From an uncultured Alteromonadaceae bacterium (lineage in GTDB: Bacteria; Pseudomonadota; Gammaproteobacteria; Enterobacterales; Alteromonadaceae): DNA of 64,000 nucleotides. Where the stretch lies: assembly GCA_947501935.1 (NCBI GenBank), contig CANMXU010000021.1:1-64000 (forward strand). The letters are read 5' to 3'. Both the position numbers and the translations under genes were made by a program. Below, one piece after another: positions 7,338-16,449 of this stretch; position 1 is the first letter of the stretch; every line of letters begins with the position of its first letter. Below the pieces are notes generated by a model. It saw only the letters and a program-made list of their open reading frames with translations, was not told the DNA's origin and ran no database searches.

Positions 7338-10300
7338 TTAACTTTCAACTATTTTGCTTGGCTGGTAACGATACTGACTTTCTAATTCACTTACCCCTAA
7401 GCCACTATGTTTACTGACCTTTATTTGCACGGCAATACGTTCTTTTAAAGTATCAACATGGCTAATTATCCCGATCATTTTTCCACTCGCATTTAAGCTA
7501 TCTAAGGCATTTAATGCCACTTCCAAAGTGTCGTTATCTAAGGTGCCAAAACCTTCATCTAAAAACAGCGAGTCAATACTGGTTTTGGCACTGGCCAAGT
7601 CTGATAGCGCCAAAGCAAGAGCAAGTGAAACTAAAAAGCTCTCGCCGCCTGACAAGGTTTGGGTATCGCGCACGCTGTCACCTTGCCAAGTATCTAACAC
7701 CTGCAAGACTAATGTGTCGTTACTATTACATTGTAATTGATAACGGCCATCTAACTTATCAAGTTGGTTATTGGCCAAATACACTAAATGTTCAAGTGTT
7801 AGCCCTTGGGCAAACTTTCTAAATTTAGCACCGTCAGCTGAGCCAATAAGGCCATTTAAATGGGCCAATTCATCAACATGTATTTGTTTAGCTGCAATTG
7901 TTTGTAGTAATTTTTGTTGCTGAAGCTGCTGTGCTTGATGCTGGCTTAGTTTTTGAGTTAACTGCCCCTGACTCATTTGCACTTGTTTAAGCTCGTCACT
8001 AAGTTTTTGCAGCTCGCCATTAAGATACTCGGTAGAAAATAACTGCGCGCTCTGTGCTTGCCCTTTATCTGCTTCAGGTGCTTGCAGGCTTTCTTGTGGT
8101 TTTTCTTGTTCCTTTACGGGGACAACCTTCAATGTTTCAAGCTGGTTTATCAAGTCCAACTTTTGCTGTTCAAGCTCGGTTAACTGTTGCTGCGCGTGTG
8201 CAATAACGGCATCAGCTTGTTGTTTCATGCTCGCTAAATTATCAGCTAAAACGCTAAGTTCTTGTTGCTGTTCAGGAGATATTAGCGCAGCTAAAAAGTC
8301 GGTTTCGTTGTCAAAAACACTATCAATTAAAGCTTGCTGCCATGTTGCTAAAGCTTGCTCGAAAAGCTCATTAGCATTGGCTAATTGCTTTGTGCTGGCT
8401 TGGTATTGCCCTTGATTATGCTGACATAATTGTTGTGCTTGATTCGCTTTTTCTAACTGCTGCTCAGCTAATTTATCTGCCTTAGCGCGCTGCTCGACGA
8501 TGTGCGCCTTAACGCTGCTAACCACTTGTTCGCCAAATAGTTGTTGTCGCTGCTCACCTAATTGTTTTTGCTGAGCATTTAAGCCTTCAAGCACAGTTTT
8601 ATGCTCGGTTAACAGCTTAGTTAGGTTGCTCGATTTTTCTGCTGTTAGCTGTTGTTGATGGTTTAAAGCTAATGTTTGCTCATTCAAAGCTTGTAACTGC
8701 AATGTTTGCTGCTCAAAGTTTTGCAATTGGCGCTGCAAATCAGCTAACCATTCAACGCTTTGTTCAATGGTTGGCATAGTTAACTGGCATGCCATAACCT
8801 GCTGGTTAAGCGCCTCGGTTAGCTCATTAATTATTTGCTGCTTTTGGCTGCTTTGCTGCTGTTGCTCGCTATGTAAGTTTTTCTGCTGATTTAGCGTTTG
8901 CTCTAGTAAAGCCAAGTTATTATTGAGTTCAATATGCTGCTTTTCATTGTCGGTAAGTTCTAATTGCAACGCCGCTATTGGTTGATTCAATTGCGCTAAC
9001 TGCTGTTCAAGCAGAATAAGTTGCTGCAATGCTTGATTATTTTGTTCAACAAAATGCTGAAGTTTAGCTTGCTCTACAATATCAAAATTCAGGGTAAAAT
9101 TACTCGCTGGTGCTTGGCTTAGCTGATGTTCTAGCTGTTGCCATTGCTGGTGCAGCATTTGTTGCTCTTGTTGTGAAGTTTGCCAACTGTCAGCTTTAAC
9201 ACTAATTTGTCCGTCAAGTTGGGCAAGTTGCTGGCTGAGGTTTTTACCTTGCTCTTCTAACGCAGCCATTGCCGTTGTAACTTGTTGCAATCGTATTTGA
9301 TGTTCATCAACATTTATTTGTTGATAATTTTCTATGGCCGGATGTTCGGTTGAACCACATAACGGGCATGGCTGTTGCGGCAATAATTGTGCACGGTGAT
9401 CAGCTAACGCCATAATCGTTTGTTGTTGGTTAACTATGGTTTCAAGATCGTGTTTTTGCTGTTTTTGCTCACTGTAATTACTTCGTAATTTGGCCCGTTC
9501 GGCAGTTAACTTTGCCGAAAATTTTCGGTCAGTGTCTAACTGCTGCTCTAGTGAGGTAGAAGCGGCTAATACTTCTTGATAACGCTTTGCTAATTGCTCA
9601 GCATTAACTTGCTGGTTTTGTAACGCTTGTAACTGGCGAATGTGCTCAGCCAATTTTTGCTCGGCCAATTTTTGCTCGGCCAATTTTGGCTCAGTAAATT
9701 TTTGCTCGGTAAGGCCCAGCTCAGCGTTATCATCAGTTATTAAAGCATGAGTAATAAAGAGCTGCTGTTTTTCATTTATATGATTTTGGTGTTGCTCAGC
9801 TATGCTATTTCGTTGACTTTCAAGTGTTTTTAGTTGCGTTTGAATGTGAGCCATTTGTTGTTGGCTTTTAGCCTGATGTTCAGAGCACGCACGCTGCTGC
9901 GTTATTAATGTACTTAGTTGCTCGTGCTGTTGTACTAATTGGCTGAACTGGTTTTGCCATAAAGGTAACTTTGCCGGCAAGGCTTTTAACTGCTGATTTT
10001 TTTCAATAAAATCGTCAATACTGCTTCGGGTATTAGTTAACTTAACTTGCTCGGCTTGTTGTTGCTGTTGCTCGTTGTCAAGCTGGATATTTTCGCTACT
10101 AAGCTGAGCTAATTTATCTTGTTGCAGTGCAATGTTACTAACTAACTGCTCAAGTTGATGATCAAGCGGTAGAATTTTCTCGTTAATTAATTGCTCAGTT
10201 TGCAGCCACTGTTGCTCTTGTTCTTTTTGGCTAGTTTGTAACTGCTCAACTTGCTCAGCCACTTGCTTTGCCTCTTGCTCAGCAAGGTTAAGTTGTTGCA

Positions 10301-11243
10301 GGTTTTGCTCAACTTGTTGCTGTTGTTGTACTTTTTGGCTGAGCAGCTGTTTTTGTTGCTCAAAGGGTAAGCGTATTGCTTGAGCAGGTTTGGCTAAGGT
10401 TAATTTATCTAACGAGTCTTTTGCCGCCAGCGTTTGGTTATTGTGCTGCTTAAGCTGGCTTTGACCTTGCTCTAGCTGCAATTGGGCTTTGTCATTTTGT
10501 CCCGCCCAAGCGAGCGCTTTTGCAAACCAACCTTGCTGCTCAGTTAAACTGAACTCTTGTTGCTGATAGCTTTCAGCCTGAGCTGTTAATTGAGCTACCT
10601 GCTCAGCGCTTAATAAAGTTAGGTCTTGATTACGCGCTGCTAGCTGGGTTAATTCTTGCTGACCGGCTTTATGTTGTTCAAAAACATATTGTGATATTTG
10701 GCTATAAATTTCGGTGCCGGTAAGCTCTTCTAATAACTCAGAGCGCTCACCTGATTTTGCATTTAAGAATGCTGAAAACTGCCCTTGAGATAACAACATT
10801 GACTTGGTAAAACGAGCAAAGTCTAAGCCGGTTAAACGAGCAATTTCACTACGTACCGATGAGAGCTTTTCCGCAATAATTTCACCGTCAAGCGTGGCTA
10901 ATTCTGCTTTGGCAGCTTGTAACTTACCGTCGATATTATTTTTCGCGCGGCGCTGGCTCCAAAAAGCACGGTAACCTTTACCTTTTATTTCAAATTCAAC
11001 TTCTGCCAAACAGTTACTGGTATGGCGAGTCATTAACTGATTTTGCTTATCAGAAATGGTAAGTCGTGGCGTTTGATGATAAAGCGCTAAACACATCGCA
11101 TCTAATATCGTCGTTTTTCCCGCGCCTGTTGGGCCAGTAATAGCGAACAAGCCATTGTCGGAAAACGGGGTTTGGGTAAAATCAATCAGCCAATGGCCTT
11201 TGAGTGAGTTTATATTTTCAAAACGCAGCGATAAAATTTTCAT
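7338..11243 (-). CDS. sbcC: SbcC, ATPase subunit of the SbcCD nuclease
   Basis: 1301 residues, starting at the ATG at 11243, which overlaps the sbcD stop by four bases (ATGA). That implies translational coupling. It is an SMC/Rad50-type protein with a Walker A (GPTGAGKTT, about 37-45), two very long Gln- and Leu-rich coiled coils, and a zinc hook CPLC near residue 627. The C-terminal lobe carries the ABC signature LSGGESF (about 1200) and Walker B LFLDEGFGTLD (about 1230). With SbcD it cleaves hairpins, palindromes and protein-blocked DNA ends. The coiled coil is unusually glutamine-rich. It contains a short run of near-identical 15-bp units (about 9655-9710, coding repeated KLAEQ), an expansion visible in the DNA. 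It is longer than E. coli SbcC (1048 residues), mainly in the coiled coil. Confidence 0.95.
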   Translation of the reverse strand: MKILSLRFENINSLKGHWLIDFTQTPFSDNGLFAITGPTGAGKTTILDAMCLALYHQTPRLTISDKQNQLMTRHTSNCLAEVEFEIKGKGYRAFWSQRRAKNNIDGKLQAAKAELATLDGEIIAEKLSSVRSEIARLTGLDFARFTKSMLLSQGQFSAFLNAKSGERSELLEELTGTEIYSQISQYVFEQHKAGQQELTQLAARNQDLTLLSAEQVAQLTAQAESYQQQEFSLTEQQGWFAKALAWAGQNDKAQLQLEQGQSQLKQHNNQTLAAKDSLDKLTLAKPAQAIRLPFEQQKQLLSQKVQQQQQVEQNLQQLNLAEQEAKQVAEQVEQLQTSQKEQEQQWLQTEQLINEKILPLDHQLEQLVSNIALQQDKLAQLSSENIQLDNEQQQQQAEQVKLTNTRSSIDDFIEKNQQLKALPAKLPLWQNQFSQLVQQHEQLSTLITQQRACSEHQAKSQQQMAHIQTQLKTLESQRNSIAEQHQNHINEKQQLFITHALITDDNAELGLTEQKFTEPKLAEQKLAEQKLAEHIRQLQALQNQQVNAEQLAKRYQEVLAASTSLEQQLDTDRKFSAKLTAERAKLRSNYSEQKQQKHDLETIVNQQQTIMALADHRAQLLPQQPCPLCGSTEHPAIENYQQINVDEHQIRLQQVTTAMAALEEQGKNLSQQLAQLDGQISVKADSWQTSQQEQQMLHQQWQQLEHQLSQAPASNFTLNFDIVEQAKLQHFVEQNNQALQQLILLEQQLAQLNQPIAALQLELTDNEKQHIELNNNLALLEQTLNQQKNLHSEQQQQSSQKQQIINELTEALNQQVMACQLTMPTIEQSVEWLADLQRQLQNFEQQTLQLQALNEQTLALNHQQQLTAEKSSNLTKLLTEHKTVLEGLNAQQKQLGEQRQQLFGEQVVSSVKAHIVEQRAKADKLAEQQLEKANQAQQLCQHNQGQYQASTKQLANANELFEQALATWQQALIDSVFDNETDFLAALISPEQQQELSVLADNLASMKQQADAVIAHAQQQLTELEQQKLDLINQLETLKVVPVKEQEKPQESLQAPEADKGQAQSAQLFSTEYLNGELQKLSDELKQVQMSQGQLTQKLSQHQAQQLQQQKLLQTIAAKQIHVDELAHLNGLIGSADGAKFRKFAQGLTLEHLVYLANNQLDKLDGRYQLQCNSNDTLVLQVLDTWQGDSVRDTQTLSGGESFLVSLALALALSDLASAKTSIDSLFLDEGFGTLDNDTLEVALNALDSLNASGKMIGIISHVDTLKERIAVQIKVSKHSGLGVSELESQYRYQPSKIVES

Positions 11244-12604
11244 GACTGCTGCTCCTGTTGCCATTGCTCAACAAGTTGTGCGAATAAGGTTTGTAAACGT
11301 GCAGATTTATTTTCTTGGCTGCTGGCTTCTATGGCTTTATCTTCTGAGCTTTTACCTTCTGAGATTTTACTTTCAGCGCTATTTATACCTTCAGAACATT
11401 CAGCAAAATTTTCTTGCGCTAAGCGCGCCTTAAAAACATCGGTTAAACTCAACTCTGATAATGTTATTTTTTCACCTTGTTGCTTTATCGCTTGTCGTGC
11501 CTGTTTGGCGCGGCGAACTAATAATACTTCCACCGGATAATTAGCAACTAGGGTATTAATTCTACTATGTAAGTCAGACAGGTATTGGGCGCTTTCAATT
11601 TCGATATCTAACCAAATTACCTGTTGCTCAGTTAAAGGATGTTTTTGCTGACATTCGCTAACGGCCTTTTCAACATTATCAACGATATCTTCAAAGTTAG
11701 TTTTCACCATTAACAAGGGTTGAAAGCATGGAATTTCAACTGCGGTAACGTTACTTAGTTGTTGCTGATTAAACTGGGCAATTAATACTGATTTCGGTTT
11801 TTTAGCCTCATCAAAGCTCAGTGGAATAGGCGAACCACAATAACGAATATGTTCAGTTTTAGCGACTTTTTGGCTACGGTGAATATGGCCTAAGGCAATA
11901 TAGTCGGCCGCAGGAAAAGCACTGGCAGGAAATGCATCTAATGTGCCGATATAAATCTCGCGAACCGAGTCAGTCACCTGCACGCCAACGGTAGTTAAAT
12001 GACCTGTAGCAATAATAGGCAAGCTTGTTTTTGCTGAGCTTTGTTCATCTACGTTTTGCTCGACAGAATGTTTAAGCGCTAGACTTCTGGCATAGTCATA
12101 TAAGTCTTGGTAATGATCACTTATGCCTTGTTGCAACGAACGCTGTTTATCGGTTGCACTTTCTCCGGCTTTACTTTGTAGAACATCACGCGGACGAATA
12201 AAAGGAATCGCACAAATAACGGCTTGTGCCTGCTTGGCCTGATTAAAAATAACAAACACTTGCTCATCAATATTTTTACTCACCATAGGTATTACATGAG
12301 TATTAAGCGCTTTTAATAAATTTTTAGACTCAGCTAACATGGCTACTGAGTCGTGATTGCCACCAACTACAACTAACTGACAATCGAGCTGACCTAATTG
12401 AGTGATAAAGTCGAAATACATTTCTCTGGCATAACTCGGCGCAGAGCCAGTGTCAAAAACATCGCCAGCAACAATAACTAAGTTTATTTTTTCATTAACA
12501 ACGGTGGCTAATAACCAAGTTAAAAATTGTTGATGTTCTTGTGCGCGGCTTTTGCCGTAAAAATGTTGACCTAGGTGCCAGTCAGAAGTGTGAAGAATGC
12601 GCAT
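11240..12604 (-). CDS. sbcD: SbcD, nuclease subunit of SbcCD
   Basis: About 454 residues from the ATG at 12604. An upstream TTG at 12622 is possible but less likely. It is a Mre11-type metallophosphoesterase, with motifs MRILHTSDWHLGQ, VAGDVFDTG, VVGGNHDS and ALGHIHRSQ supplying the dinuclear metal ligands. It provides the exonuclease and endonuclease activity of SbcCD, and the ATPase is encoded by the overlapping downstream gene. The C-terminal capping region runs to about residue 400. A low-complexity Ser/Glu/Lys tail follows (SAESKISEGKSSEDKAIEA), longer than in the usual protein, and then a helix that may contact SbcC. Confidence 0.94.
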   Translation of the reverse strand: MRILHTSDWHLGQHFYGKSRAQEHQQFLTWLLATVVNEKINLVIVAGDVFDTGSAPSYAREMYFDFITQLGQLDCQLVVVGGNHDSVAMLAESKNLLKALNTHVIPMVSKNIDEQVFVIFNQAKQAQAVICAIPFIRPRDVLQSKAGESATDKQRSLQQGISDHYQDLYDYARSLALKHSVEQNVDEQSSAKTSLPIIATGHLTTVGVQVTDSVREIYIGTLDAFPASAFPAADYIALGHIHRSQKVAKTEHIRYCGSPIPLSFDEAKKPKSVLIAQFNQQQLSNVTAVEIPCFQPLLMVKTNFEDIVDNVEKAVSECQQKHPLTEQQVIWLDIEIESAQYLSDLHSRINTLVANYPVEVLLVRRAKQARQAIKQQGEKITLSELSLTDVFKARLAQENFAECSEGINSAESKISEGKSSEDKAIEASSQENKSARLQTLFAQLVEQWQQEQQS

Positions 12605-12704
12605 AAAAGGTGAGTGACTCAAGCAAGGGTAAATATAAAGTCATGATTCTAACCCAATAACTGCGGCTTTTCAGTGTTTCTAATACCTTTATTTTTATGG
12701 CAAT

Positions 12705-12745
12705 AAAAAACGCACCTTTGTGTATTGCTACACAGGTGCGTTTTA
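12705..12745 (-). terminator. Intrinsic terminator of the small secreted-protein gene
   Basis: AAAACGCACCT...AGGTGCGTTTTA form a strong stem, extended by GTGTA/TACAC around a TTGC loop. T-rich sequence follows in the leftward direction. It separates the small gene at 12790 from sbcD. Confidence 0.88.
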
Positions 12746-12789
12746 AGGATATTCAATAACTTTAGGTATTTTCTGATAACTCACCATGG

Positions 12790-13008
12790 TTATTTTTTAG
12801 ATAACTTTGGCATAAGTTTATCGTTTTGTATTTGCTGCTCTAGCTCGGCTAATTCACGTTCTAAGCTGCGCTCAATACTACGTTCAATTTTCGCTTTTAT
12901 AGCGGTTTTATCAATTTCAACAGTTATTGGCTGAACATAAGGGGTTGCCATTACACTCATAGTAAATAGGCTAGAAATTACGGCTAATATTAGGGTTACT
13001 TTTTTCAT
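12790..13008 (-). CDS. Small exported protein with a charged helical mature part, function unknown
   Basis: 72 residues from the ATG at 13008, with GAGAA upstream. The N-terminus is a standard signal peptide (MKKVTLILAVISSLFTMSVMA, cleavage probably after MA). The mature part of about 50 residues begins TPYVQPITVEIDK and becomes a highly charged amphipathic helix (repeats of IERS and ERELAELEQQIQ), with a coiled-coil look. It should be periplasmic. I do not recognise a family. It has its own terminator and a GC-rich palindrome about 100 bp upstream, so it looks like an independently controlled unit. Confidence 0.7.
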   Translation of the reverse strand: MKKVTLILAVISSLFTMSVMATPYVQPITVEIDKTAIKAKIERSIERSLERELAELEQQIQNDKLMPKLSKK

Positions 13009-13109
13009 GTTAATATTCTCACTTTTATACACTTCACAGAAAAGTTGCTACAAACAACTCTATATGTGGCTATTATATAAGCAGTGAGGATGCAGCGCTG
13101 TTACCAATT

Positions 13110-13122
13110 ACGCGCGGCGCGT
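13110..13122. promoter_or_regulatory. GC-rich palindrome, possible operator for the small secreted-protein gene
   Basis: ACGCGC-G-GCGCGT is a perfect 13-bp palindrome in otherwise AT-rich DNA, 102 bp upstream of the start at 13008. It is flanked by GTTAC-type words (13100-13104 and 13121-13125) and by AATTAC/GTAATT arms. It could be a regulator site or a hairpin. No known motif is claimed. Confidence 0.35.
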
Positions 13123-13185
13123 TACAAAGTGTAATTAGCGTACATTTCTTTTACTTTATTAGTTAATGAACACCTCGTTTTAAAT

Positions 13186-14274
13186 TCATTCTCTACTGGG
13201 CAACAAAATAACCTTACCGTCACTTTTATGCGCTGCGTAATGGTCCATCGCCTCAGCAAAGTTATTAAAGTTTACACTTGCGTATATATCGGTTTGAAAA
13301 ACACCTTGAGCAAATAATTTTTGCACTTTTGTACTTAACAATAACACCTGCAATGGATTCGCTTTAGCAATGTAATTGGCCAGCCAAAAACCTTCTATTT
13401 TCATCTCGCGAAAAATCATATCAGCAACGCCAAATTTTCCGCCAATGGGATCATGAATTTCGGTTAGGCGCCCATAAACAATTGCGGTTGAGCCCTTGGG
13501 CATAGCTTTTAATGCCATTGCAGTGTCTGTATCTGCTACGGCATCAAGCAATACTTTGGCTTGGTATTGATAACAATAGCTCTTTAGCTGCTCAGGGTAG
13601 TTTTCGTCAGAGGTTAATAACACCTGTTCGGCGCCGAGTTGCTGTAAAACCTTAATGTTAGCTTTACTACGCACTGTTGCTATGGTTTTAATCCCCAGCA
13701 TTTTTGCATAACGAATTGCGCCCTTACCTACCTGACTTGCCGCGGCATTAATTACAATGGCTTTGCTTTTTAACGCTTTAGCCCGTTCAACTAAACATAC
13801 TGAAGTACATGGGTTAACGATAATAGTAGCGGCTTGAATATCGCTAATATCTTTTCTAACTGGCAAACAATAGTTCGCCTTAGTTATTGCGTATTCTGCC
13901 CATAAGCCATCAATACCAGGTTGCGCTGATAAAGCTACGCGCTTGCCCACTAACCATTTTCCGTACAAGCCAGCATTGGCTTTAATAATCACACCGCAGC
14001 CTTCAAAGCCAACATAAGCGCCATTGTTTGGCTCAAGGCCATATTTTCCCAATAAATAAACCAAGTCTGACGGGTTAACTGGCGCAGCTAACATTTTAAC
14101 TAATACTTGTCCGGGTTTAAGTTGGGCTAATGGTTTTTCAAGCAATTCAATACGCGCTGAGGACGGCGCGTTTGCATCATCATTTAGCTTTAAGGCAAAG
14201 CCAAGATTAGTTGTGGGTAAAGTACCTGTAGTGGCGTTAACTTGAGTAGCGTTAGTTTTAGTCACGTTAATCAT
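13186..14274 (-). CDS. Zinc-type alcohol dehydrogenase / quinone oxidoreductase-like MDR protein
   Basis: About 362 residues from the ATG at 14274. A GroES-like N-terminal domain has the MDR pattern AAPVNPSDLVYLLGKYG and VGFEGCGVIIKA. The nucleotide-binding domain starts near residue 165 with AIVINAAASQVGKGAIRYAKMLG, in which the usual glycine-rich AxxGxxG loop appears as AAASQVG. It then reads GAEQVLLT. The structural-zinc cysteine cluster of classical alcohol dehydrogenases is not visible, so a zinc-independent quinone/enoyl reductase-type activity using NADPH is more likely. Substrate unknown. It is divergent from mgsA, about 135 bp apart. Confidence 0.8.
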   Translation of the reverse strand: MINVTKTNATQVNATTGTLPTTNLGFALKLNDDANAPSSARIELLEKPLAQLKPGQVLVKMLAAPVNPSDLVYLLGKYGLEPNNGAYVGFEGCGVIIKANAGLYGKWLVGKRVALSAQPGIDGLWAEYAITKANYCLPVRKDISDIQAATIIVNPCTSVCLVERAKALKSKAIVINAAASQVGKGAIRYAKMLGIKTIATVRSKANIKVLQQLGAEQVLLTSDENYPEQLKSYCYQYQAKVLLDAVADTDTAMALKAMPKGSTAIVYGRLTEIHDPIGGKFGVADMIFREMKIEGFWLANYIAKANPLQVLLLSTKVQKLFAQGVFQTDIYASVNFNNFAEAMDHYAAHKSDGKVILLPSRE

Positions 14275-14409
14275 TTTATCGGTAAACAATAACTTTAGCC
14301 TAACACATCATACCAGTTTATTTTAACTGCTATTTTTACAATAAATGACCTTTAGCTAAATAGAAGTTGTGATAAGCTTTTGTTGTCCTTTAGATAAAAG
14401 AATAAAGCT

Positions 14410-14865
14410 ATGCAATTTAAAAATATTACTGCCAATAAAACCAAAGCTATCGCGCTTGTTGCTCACGATAATATGAAAAAGAACCTGATAAAATGGAGCC
14501 AGCAATATCAAGATAAGCTAGCTGCGCATAAATTATTTGCTACCGGCACAACGGGCACCTTATTATCGAAAGAAACCGGCTTAAAAATTAATAGTTTGAT
14601 CAGCGGTCCGCTAGGTGGTGATCAACAAATTGGCGCTTTAATTACTGAGCAAAAAATTGATATGTTAATTTTCTTTTGGGACCCGTTAGAAGCTCAACCG
14701 CACGACCCCGATGTAAAAGCTTTATTGCGCTTAGCTGCAGTGTGGAATATTCCTGTTGCTTGTAATCAAGCCAGTGCTGACTTTTTAATTAATTCAACTT
14801 TGTTTGATAACGCATATCAAAAATCGGTACCTGATTACGATCAATATATTGCTGATAGAACCTAA
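14410..14865 (+). CDS. mgsA: Methylglyoxal synthase
   Basis: 151 residues, the normal length. It converts dihydroxyacetone phosphate to methylglyoxal and phosphate, a bypass of lower glycolysis under sugar-phosphate stress. Clear family motifs are IALVAHDNMKKNL at the N-terminus, the phosphate-binding FATGTTGTLL (about 43-52), SGPLGGDQQIGALI (about 65-78), and FFWDPLEAQPHDPDVKAL (about 89-106), which holds the catalytic Asp and His. The start has AAAGAA a few bases upstream. It is a single gene ending in a terminator shared with the convergent histidine kinase. Confidence 0.96.
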   Translation: MQFKNITANKTKAIALVAHDNMKKNLIKWSQQYQDKLAAHKLFATGTTGTLLSKETGLKINSLISGPLGGDQQIGALITEQKIDMLIFFWDPLEAQPHDPDVKALLRLAAVWNIPVACNQASADFLINSTLFDNAYQKSVPDYDQYIADRT

Positions 14866-14906
14866 GGGCTATTCACTAAAGTTTCACTCAAGCTTAAAAA
14901 CAGGTA

Positions 14907-14943
14907 CAAAAAAAGCGTCAAACTCTATTGCTTGACGCTTTCG
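14907..14943. terminator. Bidirectional terminator between mgsA and the RstB-like kinase
   Basis: AAAGCGTCAA (14912-14921) and TTGACGCTTT (14932-14941) are perfect arms around a 10-base loop. An A run on the left and T's on the right allow use from both sides. Confidence 0.85.
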
Positions 14944-14996
14944 TGATTAACGCTTTAAATTTTACTGCACAGTTTTGGCTTATGAAAGCAAATAGC

Positions 14997-16295
14997 TTAA
15001 CTGACTTGCGAGTTTTGGTTAATCGGCCACGACAGTACAAAACATGCACCGCCTAAGTTACTGTCTTGCACCGCAACATGGCCCTGATGCCATTCCATAA
15101 TTCGACCAACAATAGCTAAACCTAAACCAAAGCCACCGGTTTCTTTATTACGGCTGTTATCGCCACGAGAAAAAGCGTCAAAAATTACGTTTTTGAACTC
15201 TTGTGACACACCTTTACCATTGTCTTCAACTTTAACAATACACTGTTGCTGCTCTTCTGAGATGGTAATTCTTATTTGGTCTTTACCGTACTTAATCGCG
15301 TTAGAAATGTAATTATGTAATGCCCGTTCAATAAAGTGATAATCACAATCGGCTGAGACATTTTCAGTTAATTGCACTAAGTCGATTTCGCCTTCGTATT
15401 GTTCATAATTCACCATTTGAAGATTAACCATTTCGGCAATATTTTGGCGTTTAAATTTAAGCTCCGGCTTAGTATTGGCAAAACTTGCGTAAAGTAATAA
15501 CTCATTGATTAGGTCATCAAGCTCAGAAACGTCGGTACTAATTTGCTTAAGGTATCGTTCCCTTTTGATCTCATCTTTCACCGATGACAGCATTTGTAAT
15601 GCAAACTTAGAGCGCGCCAGTGGCGTTCTTAATTCATGAGCAACAGCATTAGTTAGTTCTTTATGGGAATCAATCAGGCTTTTTATTTGTATTGCCATCA
15701 TATTAAAGGAATTAACCATCGGCCCCATCATACTTGAGCTCGCGCGCGGTGCTTTAACGTCGAGTTCTCCCGAGCCAAAAGATGATGCTGAATTTTGTAG
15801 CTGGTCTAAGTCTCTCGATATTGGCCATAGCCAAAAGAAAATCATCAAACCAAGTACCGCAAAAATGCTGGTTCGAACAAAGGTTTCTCGCCTTGGCCTT
15901 GAAGGCATTTTAGTTGGCCCCAACGTTAATATTTGTTCACTGTTGGCTAACATATGGTGCAGCATAACGCGTTTATTATAATAATATACGTGGGTACTGT
16001 CTTTGCTAAGCTTGTTATGTTCTATGTATTTTTCATGGGATAATTCAGACATAGGTAAAAGGTGAAAAGGTAAATTATAGCGTTCACTTGCTCTTTCTAC
16101 GATTTGTGCCCATTCGTCTTGAGGATGCTTTTGTAAATAGTCATCTAGAACAACCAGCATGGTCTTATAACCGGTGTAAGACTCTATATTTTGCTCTACA
16201 TAAGAGTTCCAAATTTCATCTAATACCCAAGTAAAACTAATAAAAATGAAAACAATCAGAAAATATAAACTAAAGAACGAACGACCAAGCTTCAT
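14997..16295 (-). CDS. rstB: Sensor histidine kinase, RstB-like
   Basis: 432 residues. Two transmembrane helices (about 8-24 and 141-157) enclose a periplasmic sensor of about 115 residues. They are followed by a HAMP domain (about 160-215), a HisKA domain with the phospho-acceptor in AVAHELRTPLARSKFALQ (about 239-255), and an ATPase domain with N-box NYISNAIKYG, DNGKGV and GGFGLGLAI. The phospho-acceptor box and the pairing with an RstA-like regulator match E. coli RstB, part of the PhoP-linked RstAB system. The stimulus is unknown. It lies 154 bp downstream of the regulator gene, with a nested hairpin between them. Confidence 0.87.
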   Translation of the reverse strand: MKLGRSFFSLYFLIVFIFISFTWVLDEIWNSYVEQNIESYTGYKTMLVVLDDYLQKHPQDEWAQIVERASERYNLPFHLLPMSELSHEKYIEHNKLSKDSTHVYYYNKRVMLHHMLANSEQILTLGPTKMPSRPRRETFVRTSIFAVLGLMIFFWLWPISRDLDQLQNSASSFGSGELDVKAPRASSSMMGPMVNSFNMMAIQIKSLIDSHKELTNAVAHELRTPLARSKFALQMLSSVKDEIKRERYLKQISTDVSELDDLINELLLYASFANTKPELKFKRQNIAEMVNLQMVNYEQYEGEIDLVQLTENVSADCDYHFIERALHNYISNAIKYGKDQIRITISEEQQQCIVKVEDNGKGVSQEFKNVIFDAFSRGDNSRNKETGGFGLGLAIVGRIMEWHQGHVAVQDSNLGGACFVLSWPINQNSQVS

Positions 16296-16358
16296 GTTAT
16301 GCCCTTAACAAACCTAGAGAATTAAACTTATAAAATTATACTTGTAAAAATTAAACAA

Positions 16359-16426
16359 AAAAAATTAGCCTTAACTTTTATCATTAATAATGCAGGTAAA
16401 TGATAAAAGAAAATAGCTAATTTTTT
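16359..16426 (-). terminator. Nested two-tier hairpin between the response regulator and kinase genes
   Basis: The outer arms AAAAAATTAGC (16359-16369) and GCTAATTTTTT (16416-16426) enclose perfect 11-bp inner arms CTTTTATCATT (16375-16385) and AATGATAAAAG (16399-16409). Read leftwards, the outer stem ends in a T run, as an intrinsic terminator would. It may reduce read-through from the regulator gene into the kinase gene, setting a high regulator-to-kinase ratio. Confidence 0.7.
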
Positions 16427-16449
16427 GGTAGTAACAATTTAGCAGGTTA

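Noticed and set aside
7514..7822. Plus-strand open frames inside sbcC and other long genes
   Set aside because: They lie opposite clearly coding sequence with conserved motifs and lack an SD or recognisable protein.
13186..14274. Zinc-dependent alcohol dehydrogenase call with catalytic zinc
   Set aside because: The usual Cys/His zinc ligands of classical ADHs are not visible, so a general MDR oxidoreductase call was kept.
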